Source of the DNA: Platerodrilus igneus
Lineage: Eukaryota; Arthropoda; Insecta; Coleoptera; Lycidae
Length of the DNA stretch: 64,000 nucleotides
Reading direction: 5' to 3'
NCBI GenBank assembly: GCA_036346225.1
Contig: JARFIW010001469.1
Span: 6,666,001 to 6,730,000 of the forward strand
Both the position numbers and the translations under genes were made by a program. Under the pieces are notes generated by a model. The model saw nothing but the letters and a program-made list of their open reading frames with translations, did not search any database and had not been told where the DNA came from. The first letter of the stretch is position 1. Each line of letters starts with the position of its first letter. This document shows positions 32,670-45,519 of this stretch, piece by piece.

Positions 32670-33680
32670 TCGGGAGTGAATCAGCACCGCATCGCCATGG
32701 TCGTCGGGATCTATTTACCCTGTTATCATAACGGCACCAGCGATCTACAGGCAACGGCAGTTGATCTGTGGCAAAGAGCAGTTGGGCCTACATAAAAAAG
32801 AACCAATTTGGCCTCCAGCTAAGAGCTAAAAAGAGAATCTGATTAGGACGGTTAAGCGCGGAAAAACTCACCGATACACGCAAGATACCTCTTACTTGTC
32901 GAACAAAAAAACGTGCATCGTTCTTGAAGTACTTGGACGAGTAAGGTAGAAAATGTTTCAACGCCAAGCTGCGGAATCAAATTAAAAATTAGTTCAAATA
33001 ACACGAGTTCGAACTGCAATCCTCGCGTTATCAAAGCGCGATTAGCAAACTGGAAAACACACTATTAAATAATAATAAAATCTATTATTTTGACAAGTCT
33101 TTAAATGAGAAACAAGAGAAAGCAATTATACGTTATCGGAATGTTTAACAAATTAGCGGATACCTAAAACGAGGTGTTGACTATTTAATTTATCAAATAA
33201 ATTTTCGTTTTAAAAGCAAAATGGATTTGAGTAAAAATTATGTTAAAGTGGGCTTATTCTGAACAGGTACACTATATAGGGTATTGTTGGAGAATGTAGA
33301 GTAGAAATGGAATTTATTCGAGCGGGTAATGACTTAACCATGAAAAAAAAGCGTATTTAATTTATGTTGCAAAATAAACGTAATAACTCTAAGTGCGAAA
33401 GTAAACATCACTGTAGTGTTGAAATAATTTGCAACTCTAAAATGATATGACGCATAAGATATTAGTACGTTAATTAACTGGACGACTCAACATGCTCAAT
33501 GTCAAAAATACGATTTGGGGTTTGTTCGACATTATCACTAGACGATCGCACAACCTTGCATCAGGGTAGGTATTTAAGGGAAAAAGCAACAATGTACGTT
33601 TATTTCAAATATTTTTCCTGATTATTTTTTCTTTAGTTGTGGTCATCGGGAAATTCGTGTACAGTATTTGTGTCGAAAGT
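32670..33680. other. Non-coding stretch
   Basis: No gene or repeat is recognised. The 32,670-33,060 part is GC-richer than its surroundings, but its frames are short. Confidence 0.45.
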
Positions 33681-33682
33681 GC

Positions 33683-33720
33683 CATTTCACACTTGTGGAA
33701 TCTCCCACTCGTGTGAAATG
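33683..33720. repeat. Imperfect hairpin
   Basis: CATTTCACAC at 33,683 pairs exactly with GTGTGAAATG at 33,711-33,720. Inside that, GTGG pairs with CCAC across a two-base mismatch, leaving a short loop. Confidence 0.8.
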
Positions 33721-34558
33721 AGTAAGTTTTCCGCACTTTTAATGTAATATACTAATCCGTTCATTAAAAGTTTTAAAAAAACTGCGATTTTAAATAAATT
33801 TTAGCTTTGATATCTTATTATGATTTGATATTAAATTTAATTAGTGCAATGAATATTAAAGTATCTTTAAAGTCTTTGTAATTAAATGCGATATAAACTA
33901 GAAATGTGCTTTAATCACAATTATCTAAATACAAGTACCACTTTAATATTGCTAAAACAAAATAACGAGTAAGTAGGCAGTACTTGACAAAATTTCATGA
34001 AACCTTTATCTTACATTGTTTAAATTTTTCTTTAATATTTTACAAATATTTGTCAATATATTCAATTAGCTGCGTCTTATTAATTTTTTATATAATTGAA
34101 AAATTCACTTTAATACATTCTAAGAAATTATTTTATCACTTTTAACATGTGGATTTAGATAAAAATAGAAACCAAACATGCCTGAGTTTAATGAAATTTA
34201 GTAACAAATATTACTATATTTTAATTTCTTATCTAGTGCTTTAGTTGTGGATGTTCTAAAACGATCGCGAAGTCATCTTACCAAACATATCAGCTGGTGG
34301 AATTCGCTTGCTACTCCTTAAGGAAATAAAATCTGGCATTGCAGGGTTTCACTTGAAAGTAAATAATCATATACGCATAAGATGCATTCTGATTCAAGGA
34401 TAAAATCTATGTTCAGGTATTTGTTCTAAGGAATTTATGTACAAAGTAGAATTAAAAATTTTTATTAGTCAAACATCTAAAGATGATACGAACACTTTGA
34501 TCTGGCAGTTTACGATCAGACCAAATTGAAGAAAAGAAACTGAAACTTAATAAGATTC
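33721..34558. other. Very A/T-rich non-coding stretch
   Basis: Nothing recognised. Confidence 0.5.
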
Positions 34559-34559
34559 G

Positions 34560-34646
34560 GCGACTTTAATTAAGCCTTAACCTTTAAAATCCTGACTTAA
34601 AGATCAGCCTTAGAACCCCGACTTAAAAACCTGCCTTAAAATTCTA
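34560..34646. repeat. Degenerate 30-bp tandem repeat, three units
   Basis: Units follow the pattern CGACTTWAA...CCTTAAAAT: GCGACTTTAATTAAGCCTTAA, then TGACTTAAAGATCAGCCTTAG and CGACTTAAAAACCTGCCTTAA, each about 30 bp apart. Confidence 0.65.
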
Positions 34647-34649
34647 AAA

Positions 34650-36235
34650 TAGAGCAGTATTAGATTGAAAATGGCAACGTATCTTAACAAAAAACAGAAA
34701 TCCTCAATTAGGGCGAAGCGCGTCGACAGAATGCTTATTTTGAGTCAGTTACCACTAATTTTTCTTACTGTGTATTAATTAAAGACTCATTCAATTTACT
34801 TTTTTTTATAAGTATTATATTTGGATATGGACAAAGGCAGTCGAATCGCATCTTTTCTGTATCGAATGTTGCAAAAACCTGCGATGCCGACTGAAACAAC
34901 ACGAAGGCACAAATTCCGAACCAAGTGACGATGTACTTCCCATAACGTGTCTGTGTTTAAAATTACAACTTTGCTACTCCTGTCTTGATGAACTCCAATT
35001 AGGGTGTCGACAGGATGTTTTTGTGTCAACCGGATGGGTGACGACAATTGGAAAGTAATGCTAAACTAAATCGTCTTTCAATTTGTTACGTGTAAATTTA
35101 ACACGTATGGCCTGGCACGTAACAGAAAGGTTTACACTAGTTAGCTCTGTAGTGAAGGGTGGGTTCAATGAGAGAAAAAGGAATTCTTTCAAGTGTGTAC
35201 GACTTTTAATACGTGCAAGTTATTTTGAAAACGGTCTTTGAACTCTGTCCAGTAAAATGTTGAGCGCCAACTAAAGGATTATTACTTCTGAGCCGACAGG
35301 TTGGTTGAACCCTGTTTAAATAAACTTTTTCTGCAACACTAATATAAACCTAAATAAAGAAAGAAGACATCAAGATTTTCCTTTAACCTATATTCACAAA
35401 CTTGAAAATCACGAGTTTTAACAATCGCCACCAACATAAATTATCTGGATTCTAAACCTTAATTTTTAGTGAAATGAACATTTTGAATTTATTTAATTAT
35501 CCAATAAATTGACTTTCTCTATAAATTACTACAAACACAATTGGGGCGCTTAATTTTTATACAATTCTCTGTGTATTCAGCGTGCACCACGTAAACGTCC
35601 GAATTGCTGAGTTAGATAAGAATAATAAAATATAAAAGAAAATATAAGCAAATAAGACATTAAACCTGTTTCACTTACTGCATGCAGTTAACAGGGAGAG
35701 TTCGACCATCCCTCTTTGGAGACAATTTCAGAACGTTCTCGTCTCTTCTTTTAAACTTGCCGATCACATCTTTCAAAGTAGTTTCCTCTCAGAGATCCGA
35801 ATGGAGAACTATTTAACTTCGGAATCTTTTACCCCAGAGGATGCCATCATTTTAAAAAACATTTTGGTACGCAGTGTACTTATGAGGTGGTTTCCCATTG
35901 CCTTCCACATTTCAGTAGCGTGTCTTAGAATGCCATACCGGCCCCTATGGTGTCTGCCACTGAGTGCCGGAAGAGCTGCTGCTCTCTTTCGGTGACCTGT
36001 CTAAATCTGGTTCCTCGCTAAAAAAGAGCTCACTAATTTGGTTGAACCTATATTTCAGTTTTTCAACTCATTGAAACATGCAAGTCATTCTACCCGTTGT
36101 AGTATTCCAGAACTTTTTCAAGGTGCGGGACCGTTCATAACAGAAGATGCAACGATGCAAGGCATGATACTAACATTTCGAATAGTTCTAGTTATTATGA
36201 AGAGGCTATTGAACCTATACGAATATGTTAGATGG
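34650..36235. other. Non-coding stretch
   Basis: Frames of 83 codons (34,796-35,047, minus), 64 codons (35,801, plus) and 66 codons (36,038, plus) show no known motif. Confidence 0.45.
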
Positions 36236-36525
36236 TAAAACTATACGGTAGTAAAACATGGACATTGGACAAAAAAGAAGTTCGAAGGTTGGAAGCTTTT
36301 GAGATATGGTGCTATAGGAAAATGCTTAAAATCAACTAATCAGATAAAGAAGTGACTGTAAATACCTTAGAAATGTCTTATTCAAATAGAAGCCTTACAG
36401 GTGTATTTATAGGAATGCGTGACCGAACGATAGGTCTTATTTTGAGATCTAAATGGGTGATTAAAACAGTAACATATTGCAGAGCAGAAAGTGAAGAATG
36501 TAGGGGAAGACTAAGGTTCGGGATG
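36236..36525 (+). mobile_element. RTE-like LINE 3' fragment
   Basis: The plus-strand translation gives KLYGSKTWTLDKKEVRRLEA, then FEIWCYRKMLKIN, a stop, and SDKEVTVNTLEM. These are the YG.ETWT and FE.WC.RRML.ISW motifs that close the ORF of this LINE family. Further on GECRGRLR-like sequence recalls the GKR..GR block. Stops and divergence show it is dead. Related tails lie at 17,625, 43,858, 44,625 and 55,690. Confidence 0.7.
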
Positions 36526-36526
36526 T

Positions 36527-36564
36527 TGTAACATGCCTTTTTGCCTATATTTCAGCATGTTACA
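36527..36564. repeat. 10-bp inverted repeat after the LINE tail
   Basis: TGTAACATGC at 36,527 and its complement GCATGTTACA at 36,555-36,564 enclose an 18-bp loop. Confidence 0.8.
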
Positions 36565-36739
36565 TCTGTGCTTGGCACTATTAGCATATAAATGCTAATA
36601 CCTACATTTAAATATAAAATTACTCTCTTTATTATATAATATATTTTCTATAAGAATTTATCTCGTACATTCCTGGATTATTAGTTTTAATCCACAAGTT
36701 ATTAATTTGTTTACATAGTACAAATAAATATATCTATAT

Positions 36740-36950
36740 GTAATTTTCCAATTGGTCATTTCTAATTTTCCTATTGGTTGTATTATAATTATATCTAAAT
36801 GAAATTTTCCTATTGGTCATTTCTGAAGTGTTTATTCTAGAAACACAACTGGTGTGGTTCTAATTCTGTAATATAATTATATGAAATTTTACTATTGGCT
36901 ATTTATTTGAAGTGTCAAATTTTCATTTCTCGAATATCTGATTGCTTATC
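36740..36950. repeat. Cluster of imperfect direct repeats
   Basis: The unit ATTTTCCTATTGGTCATTTCT occurs about four times with variation (near 36,745, 36,766, 36,803 and 36,884), some copies preceded by TATAATTATAT..AATGAA. CCAAT-box-like ATTGG is the conserved core. Confidence 0.7.
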
Positions 36951-37194
36951 AGGCACTCCATTTCTCATTTAACTTTTACCTTGCCTCATGGTTACCTGGT
37001 ATGTAAATTTTCTAGTTATAGATCATAAATTAACATTTAAATATATTTGTAGATGTGTTATCTAATGGATGAAGGAGTTATTTCTTCATTAATCCCATCA
37101 ACTATTTATGATGATGGTAAGATATAAACCGATATAACTTTTCTTTGCACCTCGTGGTAGGTTGTCACTTTTGTAACACAACTGAATTTTCTAG

Positions 37195-37262
37195 GGTCCT
37201 TTGTTACCTCTGGCTCCGGCGGATTTGTGTGTTCCTCTGTTACCTCTGGCTTCAGTGGATTA
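37195..37262. repeat. Tandem duplication of about 37 bp
   Basis: CTTTGTTACCTCTGGCTCC.GCGGATT is followed by CTCTGTTACCTCTGGCTTCAGTGGATT. Confidence 0.75.
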
Positions 37263-37705
37263 ATATGTCCCTGCAATATGTATTCCTGTAATATTTTTTA
37301 CATGGAAAAGTTGCATGTGCAATTCGCACAAACAGATGATGTAAAATAAATAATCGTCACAAGTATTTCATATTTCGTTTCTTTCTACTTTACATAATGA
37401 ATGCTAAGTTATTATCTTATAGAAAAATTTCTACAAGTTTACTTTTATGGAACAGAAGTCTGAAAGGACAACATTCAAAGTTGACCACATGTTTTGTTTT
37501 GTACCTACGCTAGGAGTTCCTCAAACGCAGGATGTTTCTGTTTCCTGGATATTGGAGGATTCCTGTAACTTAAGTAACTTTGTATTAGTTTAGTTACTGA
37601 TACAACAGGTAGTATGAACTTTAACTTTTACCTTACCGTTTCTCTGTTAAAATAAAGAGGCCTAACCTCTATTTAAATTTGTCTTTGTCACTACAAATAT
37701 TTTGT

Positions 37706-37850
37706 ATTGATTATTAATTACCCTTTACTTACCTTAATTGATTATTAATTACCTTTTACTTACCTTAATTGATTTCAAATGGAATTCTCTAATATATAAT
37801 CTTATCTTAAATGATTTCAAATATAATTATCTAATATATAACCTAAAAAT
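37706..37850. repeat. Two adjacent short tandem repeats
   Basis: TTGATTATTAATTACCYTTT with ACTTACCTTAA occurs twice with a period of about 31 bp. Then TGATTTCAAAT...CTAATATATAA occurs twice with a period of about 41 bp. Confidence 0.75.
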
Positions 37851-38260
37851 ATGTAAACATTTGAAGCTTCATTTGGTGAAAAGGTTTATTATTTGAACTT
37901 TCATTTCATGTGCATTTTGTAACATGACGTTATTACAATTAGGATCACTTTTTGATTTAATTTCGCATTAAGTATAATATTTTGAGTTTCTAAACAGAGA
38001 ATATTTACTTTGATTTCTCTATAAAAGAATTTCTCGTGTACATTTTATTAAATATGTGAATTATATCATGTTAAAATATATAGCGATGTCTACTATGTTA
38101 AGGACACAAGCATATACCTTATACATGCCTTTGGAATTGTAATAACTTGAGTATTAATATACATATTTAGTCGAATTTCTCTTATCGTGTTTTAACTTTT
38201 GTTTCTCTAAGTTATCTTACAGTTGTGTAAACAAGTGTCTTGGTATTTAAATTCTAACTT
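37851..38260. other. A/T-rich non-coding stretch
   Basis: Nothing recognised. Confidence 0.5.
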
Positions 38261-38264
38261 TCAG

Positions 38265-38406
38265 ATATTCTCTAAACATTCCCCTTACCCTGATGATTTC
38301 AAGCCTCATGCAGCCTCCGAAACCATAAAGGTCGATGCAAGCTGTGCCGAAGTATTTCTCATACTTCGTCGTGCGCTTACTCTTTTTATAACATCGAGAA
38401 AAGAGT
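38265..38406 (+). other. Exon-like island, unidentified
   Basis: A frame of about 46 codons (HSPYPDDFKPHAASETIKVD in the middle) is clearly GC-richer than the DNA around it. It begins right after TTCTAACTTTCAG, a plausible 3' splice site with branch-like CTAAC, and ends in a stop at 38,406. It could be the last exon of a gene whose other exons are not visible, or a scrap of processed sequence. I do not recognise the protein. Confidence 0.25.
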
Positions 38407-38409
38407 AAG

Positions 38410-41400
38410 GTGCAATGTAGACCAAATTTAGAAATGTATTGTTAAAGATGATTAAAGGGAGCTGAAAGAGATAGCTTGTGATCGGAAACAGAAAAGATAC
38501 GTTCCAATCTTGAGGTTGTAACTAAGAAATACATAGACTACTTGTGATGAGGATTCATTTACTTGTTACGCTGTTTTCCGTGCAGACAAGAAAGTAAGTA
38601 ATAAAATAAGTAAAGAAAATCACCCACACTGAATACCGCACCAAAACAGAAGGGTAGAATAGGAATACAAAATAATTGAATTCCGTACTAGCTCAAACGA
38701 TGTAGAGTAGGGTGGGTCACACAAAAAAAATTGGAAACCTCAGCATGTAGATTTATTTACAAACCGTTTGAGAACAAACATAGTACCAAAAGGAATATTT
38801 ACAAAAACCAAATCGAACATTTCCGTAATCGATCGTCCTGTTACAACATGATGTAAACAAAAGCGTCAACTCGCGTATAACACAACATAGAAATACATAT
38901 TTAAGTAAATATAGATTGGGAATTATTTCCCAGTCACGTAAAATTTACAATTTAAATAACACATACAAGAATACTTGCACAAGGTTTACAGCTCTTAATA
39001 TACACAAGAAGAAAATTAGACATAATATATACAGTATTTGAATGATGCTTTCCTGCTCTTTCAAGTGCACTACCTAAAAATAATAACGTAATCGTAAACT
39101 TAAGTAGCTTAATTCTAAAGTGAAATGAACCAAGTGTTAATACTTAATCTAGATTATAATTTAATAAACAAATTGTTGACGTTAGCATTACCTAATATTA
39201 ATTTAAAATAAGTAAAAAATTGCTCTAACGCGTGCTTCGGTTTATATTAATTGTAACTCGAAAACAATCACGTAATCGCTTCTGCAGTAACATATGAACG
39301 TAAATTTTTAGCATGCGCTCTGTAATTTATTGTAACCACGAGTATGAAAACTAAAGCCCTTGCGTAGTTATCAACCAACAAAAGAAGTAGCTAGATTTCA
39401 TCAAGAAAAAGAAAACTGAGTAATTGTAGCTTAAGAAGGGTAGCTGCCTGCCTGTGGTACCATCGTAACAGATCTGGAAGTGTGTACGTACACTTACTGA
39501 CGGGCTAGATACTGTAAGAAACAATTTCACTAGACTAATTTATTTAGTAAATACTGAAGTAAAACAATGCCTCTTAAAAAGATAGAATCTTAATTAGCAC
39601 CGCGACGTTAGAGTTCCTTTTTCGATAAAGGACGCCGTATAGAATGGAGCAGCTTTCAAAGTTCGGCCAGTAGATATAGCGAGAGAAAACATCAGGGGAG
39701 GTAACGCGTTTTTCTTTCATAAACATTCCCACCGATAAAATGTAAAGTATTCTAGGGATAGCATCTGCAAAAGTATATTCCATACGACAACAAAATTTTC
39801 CTAGAACACAGCTTGCAAATAAGAGCCAATTAACGATAAAAGGCCTCAATATACTATAATGACTCCCATGAATTTGTCCACATGGGAAAACAATGTCTGT
39901 TCAAATGGCATGGTAAGTTTGCAACCCTTAATGCAGCATTATGAAGTAAAACAGGTTGCTTATCTGTTATAGCGATAGAGATTACGTATTTCGAATTACA
40001 ATATCGGGAACTAAATAATAAAGGAACAGTTTTATTGCTCGTAAAACTGAGTAAGTTGAACACCTGCGTGATAACAAAATATCGTAGTAAGAGTTTAGAT
40101 AACAAACCCATTAAAAGTATTTTAACGATATGCCGGTGTTTATTTATTTCGAGGAATTCATAACGAGGGCATTTTAACTTTTGCCAAACCAAATCAAATT
40201 ATTATAGAATATATTCCAAGTATTTACTGTTGTAATTATTGTAATTGGAAATTAGTATTTATATACAGCATTCAGAAATCAATCGATCTCGGAAATTTAA
40301 CGTAACAAGTTGTTTAGATTTTTCAGTTTTGTGGATTATCTCCATTCTTAAGAAACCGGTCTAATTATAATTGTATACAAACTAAAATTACTCGGTAGCA
40401 TGGCCCTTTTATAATTGATAACTTTAGTGATCATTAGGACTAAAGAAGACTAAAGAATATAGTACTGTGAGACGCAGCAATAACTAACTATTGTTTCTCT
40501 ACTTAAGGCTCGCAGGCGCCTTATAACATCCCAGGAGGGTTAAAGTTAGCTTCTACTATAGTGTCCCAAAAATAATAATTTTTGTCAACATATTGTGGAG
40601 TTGTATTTTCCGCATTTTATATTTTTGTTGAGAACAAACTAAGTTCCAAGCGAATCATAAGAATTAATAGACCTTACGTTAATTAAAATTTATGTAGTTC
40701 AAAACAGTTTATAGAAACGTGATTTATTTTCTATAAACATTGACCACGATTAAAAACGTCGCTTAGTACCATCTTTTATACTTTTAGACGAATCAGGTGG
40801 TATCGTTTATGTGTTAAAATTTAATTTTTCGGTTATAATATCCATCAATATAGCTACAAAAATTTAAGTGTATTTAAATTTTTCTTTTAGTACTCACGAA
40901 AAAGGGAATTGGCGGATTATCCGATAAATGCGAACAAAAAGCTTTTAGTTACTCTGAATAAAATTAATGGCTGAACAATAACTGAATTAACAATGCAAGA
41001 CTTAAAGTTATTTTCCGTAGCTGCTGCTTTGATTTGTATTCCACAGAAACTTTCTTCAGTGGAATACAAAAGATTCAAGTTACGGTCTTTAAATACAACA
41101 CGGTATTGAGTCTTATTTCGGAATGCAAATCTACTGATTGAATACAAATTTTTAAGGAATGCTATTATAACAAACAGAATGTTATCACAACTTTGTTGAA
41201 AAGTAATTTCTCTGGCAAGCCGTTTTACATTAAGTTTAAAAGCCTCTTTAGCATAGCAATTTATTTCTTACGGTCATTTCATTTCTAGATTGCCATTTCA
41301 ACATTAGCTATTATATTACTTTGCGTCATACCGTCATTTTTGAAATGAAATCTGCTTATGAAACTTTTCAAATGTTGGATTATATGATGCTTATCTAGCC

Positions 41401-41595
41401 AGTCTTCTGGCAGTTCTTTAGTGCCTTGCTTTTTACAAATTACACGAATTATGTAAGTTATTTGAGTTTTTCTTTCGTTTCACCCTGTATTTCTAACATA
41501 GTTAGTAGCAATTTCTTCCAATGAACTAAGTGTGATCCCTGCTTTAGAAATAATCGAATGCTAAATTTAAATTCCAGTAATATTCAACGACATCA
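38410..41595. other. Non-coding stretch, nothing recognised
   Basis: The minus-strand frames at 39,574-39,849 (91 codons), 39,854-40,192 (112 codons) and 40,917-41,147 (76 codons) have no family motif and no coding-type composition. No tandem repeats were seen. Confidence 0.45.
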
Positions 41596-41597
41596 CG

Positions 41598-42640
41598 TAT
41601 TACGGGTAAAATGAGCGTCACATGAATAAATTTTGATTTGTCCTGAAGAGGTGGGCTCCCGTAACAATATTAGAGTACGTCGACTAACTACAGTGGTGCG
41701 GGCATAGGTTCCTAGGGGAAAAAATATTAAAGAAAATAGAACAATTTTGAAATAAAAATTAATGAACTGACTGGCATGGAAACAACTACGTTGCTTTATT
41801 ACTTACTTCTACTTGTCATAATTGAGGGGCGCCAAATCGTCTAGTCCCATTAATCCCTTTTAATGTTATCCCTACACGGGGAACGGTGGTTCCACATAGG
41901 TCTACTTTGCTTCTGTTCTCTAAATTTTTCCCATTACACGTTACCTTTCTTTCAAATATCTTGAACACTTATTAAAATTTTAGTCAAATCAAATAAAATT
42001 AAAAATAAAATGTCCTTCCAAATGATATTCCATTACCGGAGTAGCTGGATATCCTTTACAAATATATCTGCTTACGTAGTTTTTAAATACATTCAAATAA
42101 AATTTAAATTAAACTTAAGCTTTATTAACATAAAATAATTGCAATGTACTCCCAAATATACCTAAAAAGCTTCGTTTTTTAACCTTGCTCTGGTCAGGTA
42201 TTGCTAAAGGAAACCCTAAAAAGACATTCATCAATAATCCTATCCTTATTTTTAAAGTTTCCTGTTTCTTATTTTAAATTACTCGACATTGATCAACACC
42301 AATTTCTGAAAATTTAATAACCAACTTAGAAAACCGTTAAATACCACCTTTTTGTTGTAACATTTCATTTGTTTATTCCAAAATACGAATTTTTTATGCT
42401 GTATCTAACACCAAATTCTACCAATAAAAGTTACATCTTAATTCCCATACGTACAAATATTTTGAATTATTCCAAACTATTCTAACTTCCTTTCACGATA
42501 TATCATACTTAAATTTAACACTAATTTCGTTACGAATTTATTGTTCAACAAAATAGTTCACTTTATTTCGTACTACTTGAATACCAACCAATTTACATTT
42601 AAAATTCACACATACATTGTCACAAGGTTTGACGTAAAAG
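41598..42640 (+). repeat. LTR-like repeat family, copy 2
   Basis: It starts TATTACGGGTAAAATGAGCG and aligns with 53,705-54,720 over nearly its whole length and with 4,362-5,140 over the first 700 bp. Shared landmarks are AACTACAGTGGTGCGGGC, CTTGTCATAATTG.GGGGCGCC, AACAAAATA...TTCG and TACTA..TGAATACCAACC. There is no coding potential. Confidence 0.6.
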
Positions 42641-42819
42641 CCCATAATATTACTCACTTTTAATTCCAAATTATCTTTATTTTGAGGATTCCAGAAACCG
42701 TCAAAATTTTCATTTCTTACTTATTTTCCAAAAAAATACAGCTTCCTTAACACACAATCCACTTGTTTGAGCTATCCTCGCAGGTAGCTCTTTTATTACG
42801 GCATACACAATTAGCCTAA

Positions 42820-43857
42820 ACGTTTTCCAATGAAACAAGCAAAGTATAATCAATTATTTTTAATGTGAACCTGAACAAACTGTTACGTACAGTTTCGGCC
42901 TAGAAGATCTAGCCACTAAACCACACAAAAACTCGGTAAAGTACTCCATTAAAAATTCTGTTTCTAGAAGGTACCAAAAATCTCCACTATACTATCAAAA
43001 GTGGTTGCCAACTAATTCCGTGGGACGGGTGGTGTAAGTGTCTAAAGAGGGTCCCGGAATACACATAAATATTTTTAAACGAAAAAGAAACAACCAAATA
43101 TATTTCAAAATTAATATATAAAACCTAAACCTAATTACATGTGTGTACTGTAGGTACGTTTATCAGTTCGTGCAAGTAACTACAAATGTGCATTTACAAT
43201 TTTTCTAGGATATAGCTTTAGAGGTTTTTATAAACACCTGGTAAGTGCTTTTTACCTGTAGATAACTCGGACTCCGCTAAAAACCTTTATCTTCAGGGGA
43301 CTTCAAGAGAAGTTAGCTGCTTTCAACATAGTTATGTCCTACGTGAAATTGTTAGGAACCAACGTGTTCCTGAAATTAAAAGTAGCCTGGTAGGTTATCA
43401 TTCGAACTTGATTGACTATTATCAGTCTGTTATTCACGGTAAACTAACCTACTCAAATTATGTTATTTCTTTGTATATCGATTACGAAGTGCTCTATTAA
43501 AGATCAATCTTCTCTCCATTACACAATTCGGGATACCTTCAGCAGAATTCGGACCGATGAATTGAAACTACAAATTGAAATTACTTTGTATTGTTTTTTC
43601 TATCTAAATATATGCAAAATTAACTTACGGAAAGGTTAACTAGAATAAGAAACTTTTTTACTCAGCACAATTCCGCACGTGAACATCTTTGCGTTCAGAC
43701 GATGAGATCATAGACACCAGCATAATACATTATTAATCAAAACAAATGAGTCATAAAATTGTAGTTTGAAATATAAAGTATGTTGCTGATAGCATTTTTA
43801 ACCATTAAAATCTCTATAATGCATTTGACAACCTTTGAGAATGAAGAATATTATCAT
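42820..43857. repeat. Large inverted duplication, arm A
   Basis: The reverse complement of this stretch matches 56,096-57,450. Landmarks: CAAGCAAAGTATAATCAATT, CTAGAAGGTACC.AAAATCTCC, AAAAGTGGTTGCCAACTA, GGTACGTTTATCAGTT, and GATGAGATCATAGACACCAG near the inner end. Identity looks high, with several indels. The match continues into the LINE tail at 43,858, so the LINE insertion predates the duplication. Confidence 0.8.
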
Positions 43858-44345
43858 CATTAGATCTTCAGTCCTAGAGCTGGTTGGACGCGTATCTCTA
43901 TTGTTTTTTATTCCGAGCTAACCTACAATTCCCTTGAAAGTCCTACAACCTACATCTTTCACTATCTGTGCAATAGTTGAATCTAGGTCTTTCTACCTCT
44001 CTTCTTCCTTTCTGAACTTCTAATATAAGCCACGATATTCCTTAATGCCTTAGTATGTGTTTCATTATCTGATCTTTTCTATTTTTTGCCGTTTGCCATA
44101 TATTTCTTATTCCCCTACCATTTCTCGTAGCTCATTGTTCTTGACTTTGTCTGTCCATGATATCTTCATCATACGCCTGTAGCACCGCATTTCCAAGACT
44201 TCTATATTTTTCCTGCTCGCTTCTACTAGTGTCCAAGTTTCACAGCCGTACAGTTTTGTGTTCTACACATATGCTTTCAGCAATTTTCCTTAGGTCTATG
44301 TTTGTTTCTTCAAACATAGCAGCTGCTTTTTCTTGTTAAATGCAG
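43858..44345 (-). mobile_element. RTE-like LINE 3' fragment within arm A
   Basis: Its reverse complement matches 55,690-56,095 (CTGAAAGCATATGTGTGGAACAC-type sequence, then CTGTACGGCTG). The 3' end reads GATGATAAT, a short microsatellite-like end usual for RTE elements. The frame is broken throughout. Confidence 0.7.
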
Positions 44346-44620
44346 TATGGCTCTGCGGTAATCTTTTTTCTTATATTTTTTGCACTTTTTTGTTTCCATT
44401 GTTTTCCAAAAATTATACTCTATTTCACCGATATCCAATGATACGCGAAGGGAGTTAAGCAACCCAACGGTTGCCAAAGTCGTCCAACAACTTAGATACT
44501 TACCGATTCAATAGTTTTTCAATTATTCCTTTCCCATAATAATATTGCAAAACTAACACTTGTAGTTGTTTACGATAATCATCAAGTTTAAATACGATTA
44601 CTTTTTTTCATCTTTAAGTT
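44346..44620. other. Spacer between two LINE fragments
   Basis: Unidentified A/T-rich DNA; the first 60 bp may still be LINE. Confidence 0.4.
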
Positions 44621-44624
44621 TTCC

Positions 44625-45515
44625 GTCTTGGAACTGGTTGGACGCGTACCTTCCTTGTTTTCTATTCTGAGCTAACCTACCATTTTCCTAAAATTCCCAC
44701 AGCTTACATCTTTCATTATCTGTGTACAATATGATAATCTAGGACTACCTTTACCTTGCTTTTTTTCCCTGCTTCTAATATATTACGCACTATTCCCTTA
44801 TGCCTTAGTATGTGTACTATCATTTTCTCTCCTATTTTACTGTTTTACACATACCATTTCGAGAACTTTTTTATTTTTAACTTTGTCTGTCCATGATATC
44901 TTGATCATACGTCTGTAGCACCACATTTCAAAGTCTTCTGCCTTTTTCCTGTCCGTTTCTCTCACTGTCCACGTTTCACAACCATGCAGTGCTATGCTCC
45001 ACACATATGTTTTCAGCAATCGTTTCCTTGTTTCTATATTTGTTGTCTTTGAACACAGTAGTTACTTTTTCTTATTAAATGCAGCACGTTCGTGCGATAA
45101 TCTTTGTTTCAAATTTTTTGCACTCTTCTCATCGTGTCTTATTTGACGCCAACATCGCCCCCGTTCGGATCCGCCCCCAATGATTGAGTGTTTTTATCGT
45201 AGAAAAATTTCCACAAATATTATACCAGTAGTTTTACTTTGAAAGTCCCATAATAGAGATAGAACCATCAATTAAGAATTTTATATGCAAATCGGAAAGG
45301 GGATATACGGTATATTCTTGCTATCTAACCACTTTCTCTACATTTTCTATAATCTGTCTCCTCGTGCGCCCCTGATATTTTTGCTATACGGTTTTATATC
45401 TCTAAATTTCATTCTAATTAGTTTGTATGCTTCATCTGTCTTTCTTATTTCCATCTTAGTTTGTATTTCTTTACACTTTTCATCAATCCATTATTCTTTA
45501 ATTTTCCTGCAGTAG
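44625..45515 (-). pseudogene. RTE-like LINE ORF remnant, internally deleted
   Basis: The minus-strand frame 45,019-44,837 encodes KTYVWSIALHGCETWTVRE, then FEMWCYRRMIKISWTDKV and KKVLEMV. This is the C-terminal end of a non-LTR reverse transcriptase ORF. Upstream on the same strand (45,515-45,285) the translation gives TDEAYKLIRMKFRDI and IRGARGDRL. These fit the linker that joins endonuclease and reverse transcriptase in such proteins. The catalytic reverse transcriptase domain that should lie between them is missing, so this copy has an internal deletion. The clade is inferred from the motifs and the GATGATAAT-type 3' end seen in a sister copy. Confidence 0.65.
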
Positions 45516-45519
45516 CATC

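Noticed and set aside
32714..32732. Homing-endonuclease-like site (TTACCCTGTTATC resembles part of the I-SceI site)
   Set aside because: Only 13 of 18 positions match and there is no endonuclease gene or intron; treated as coincidence.
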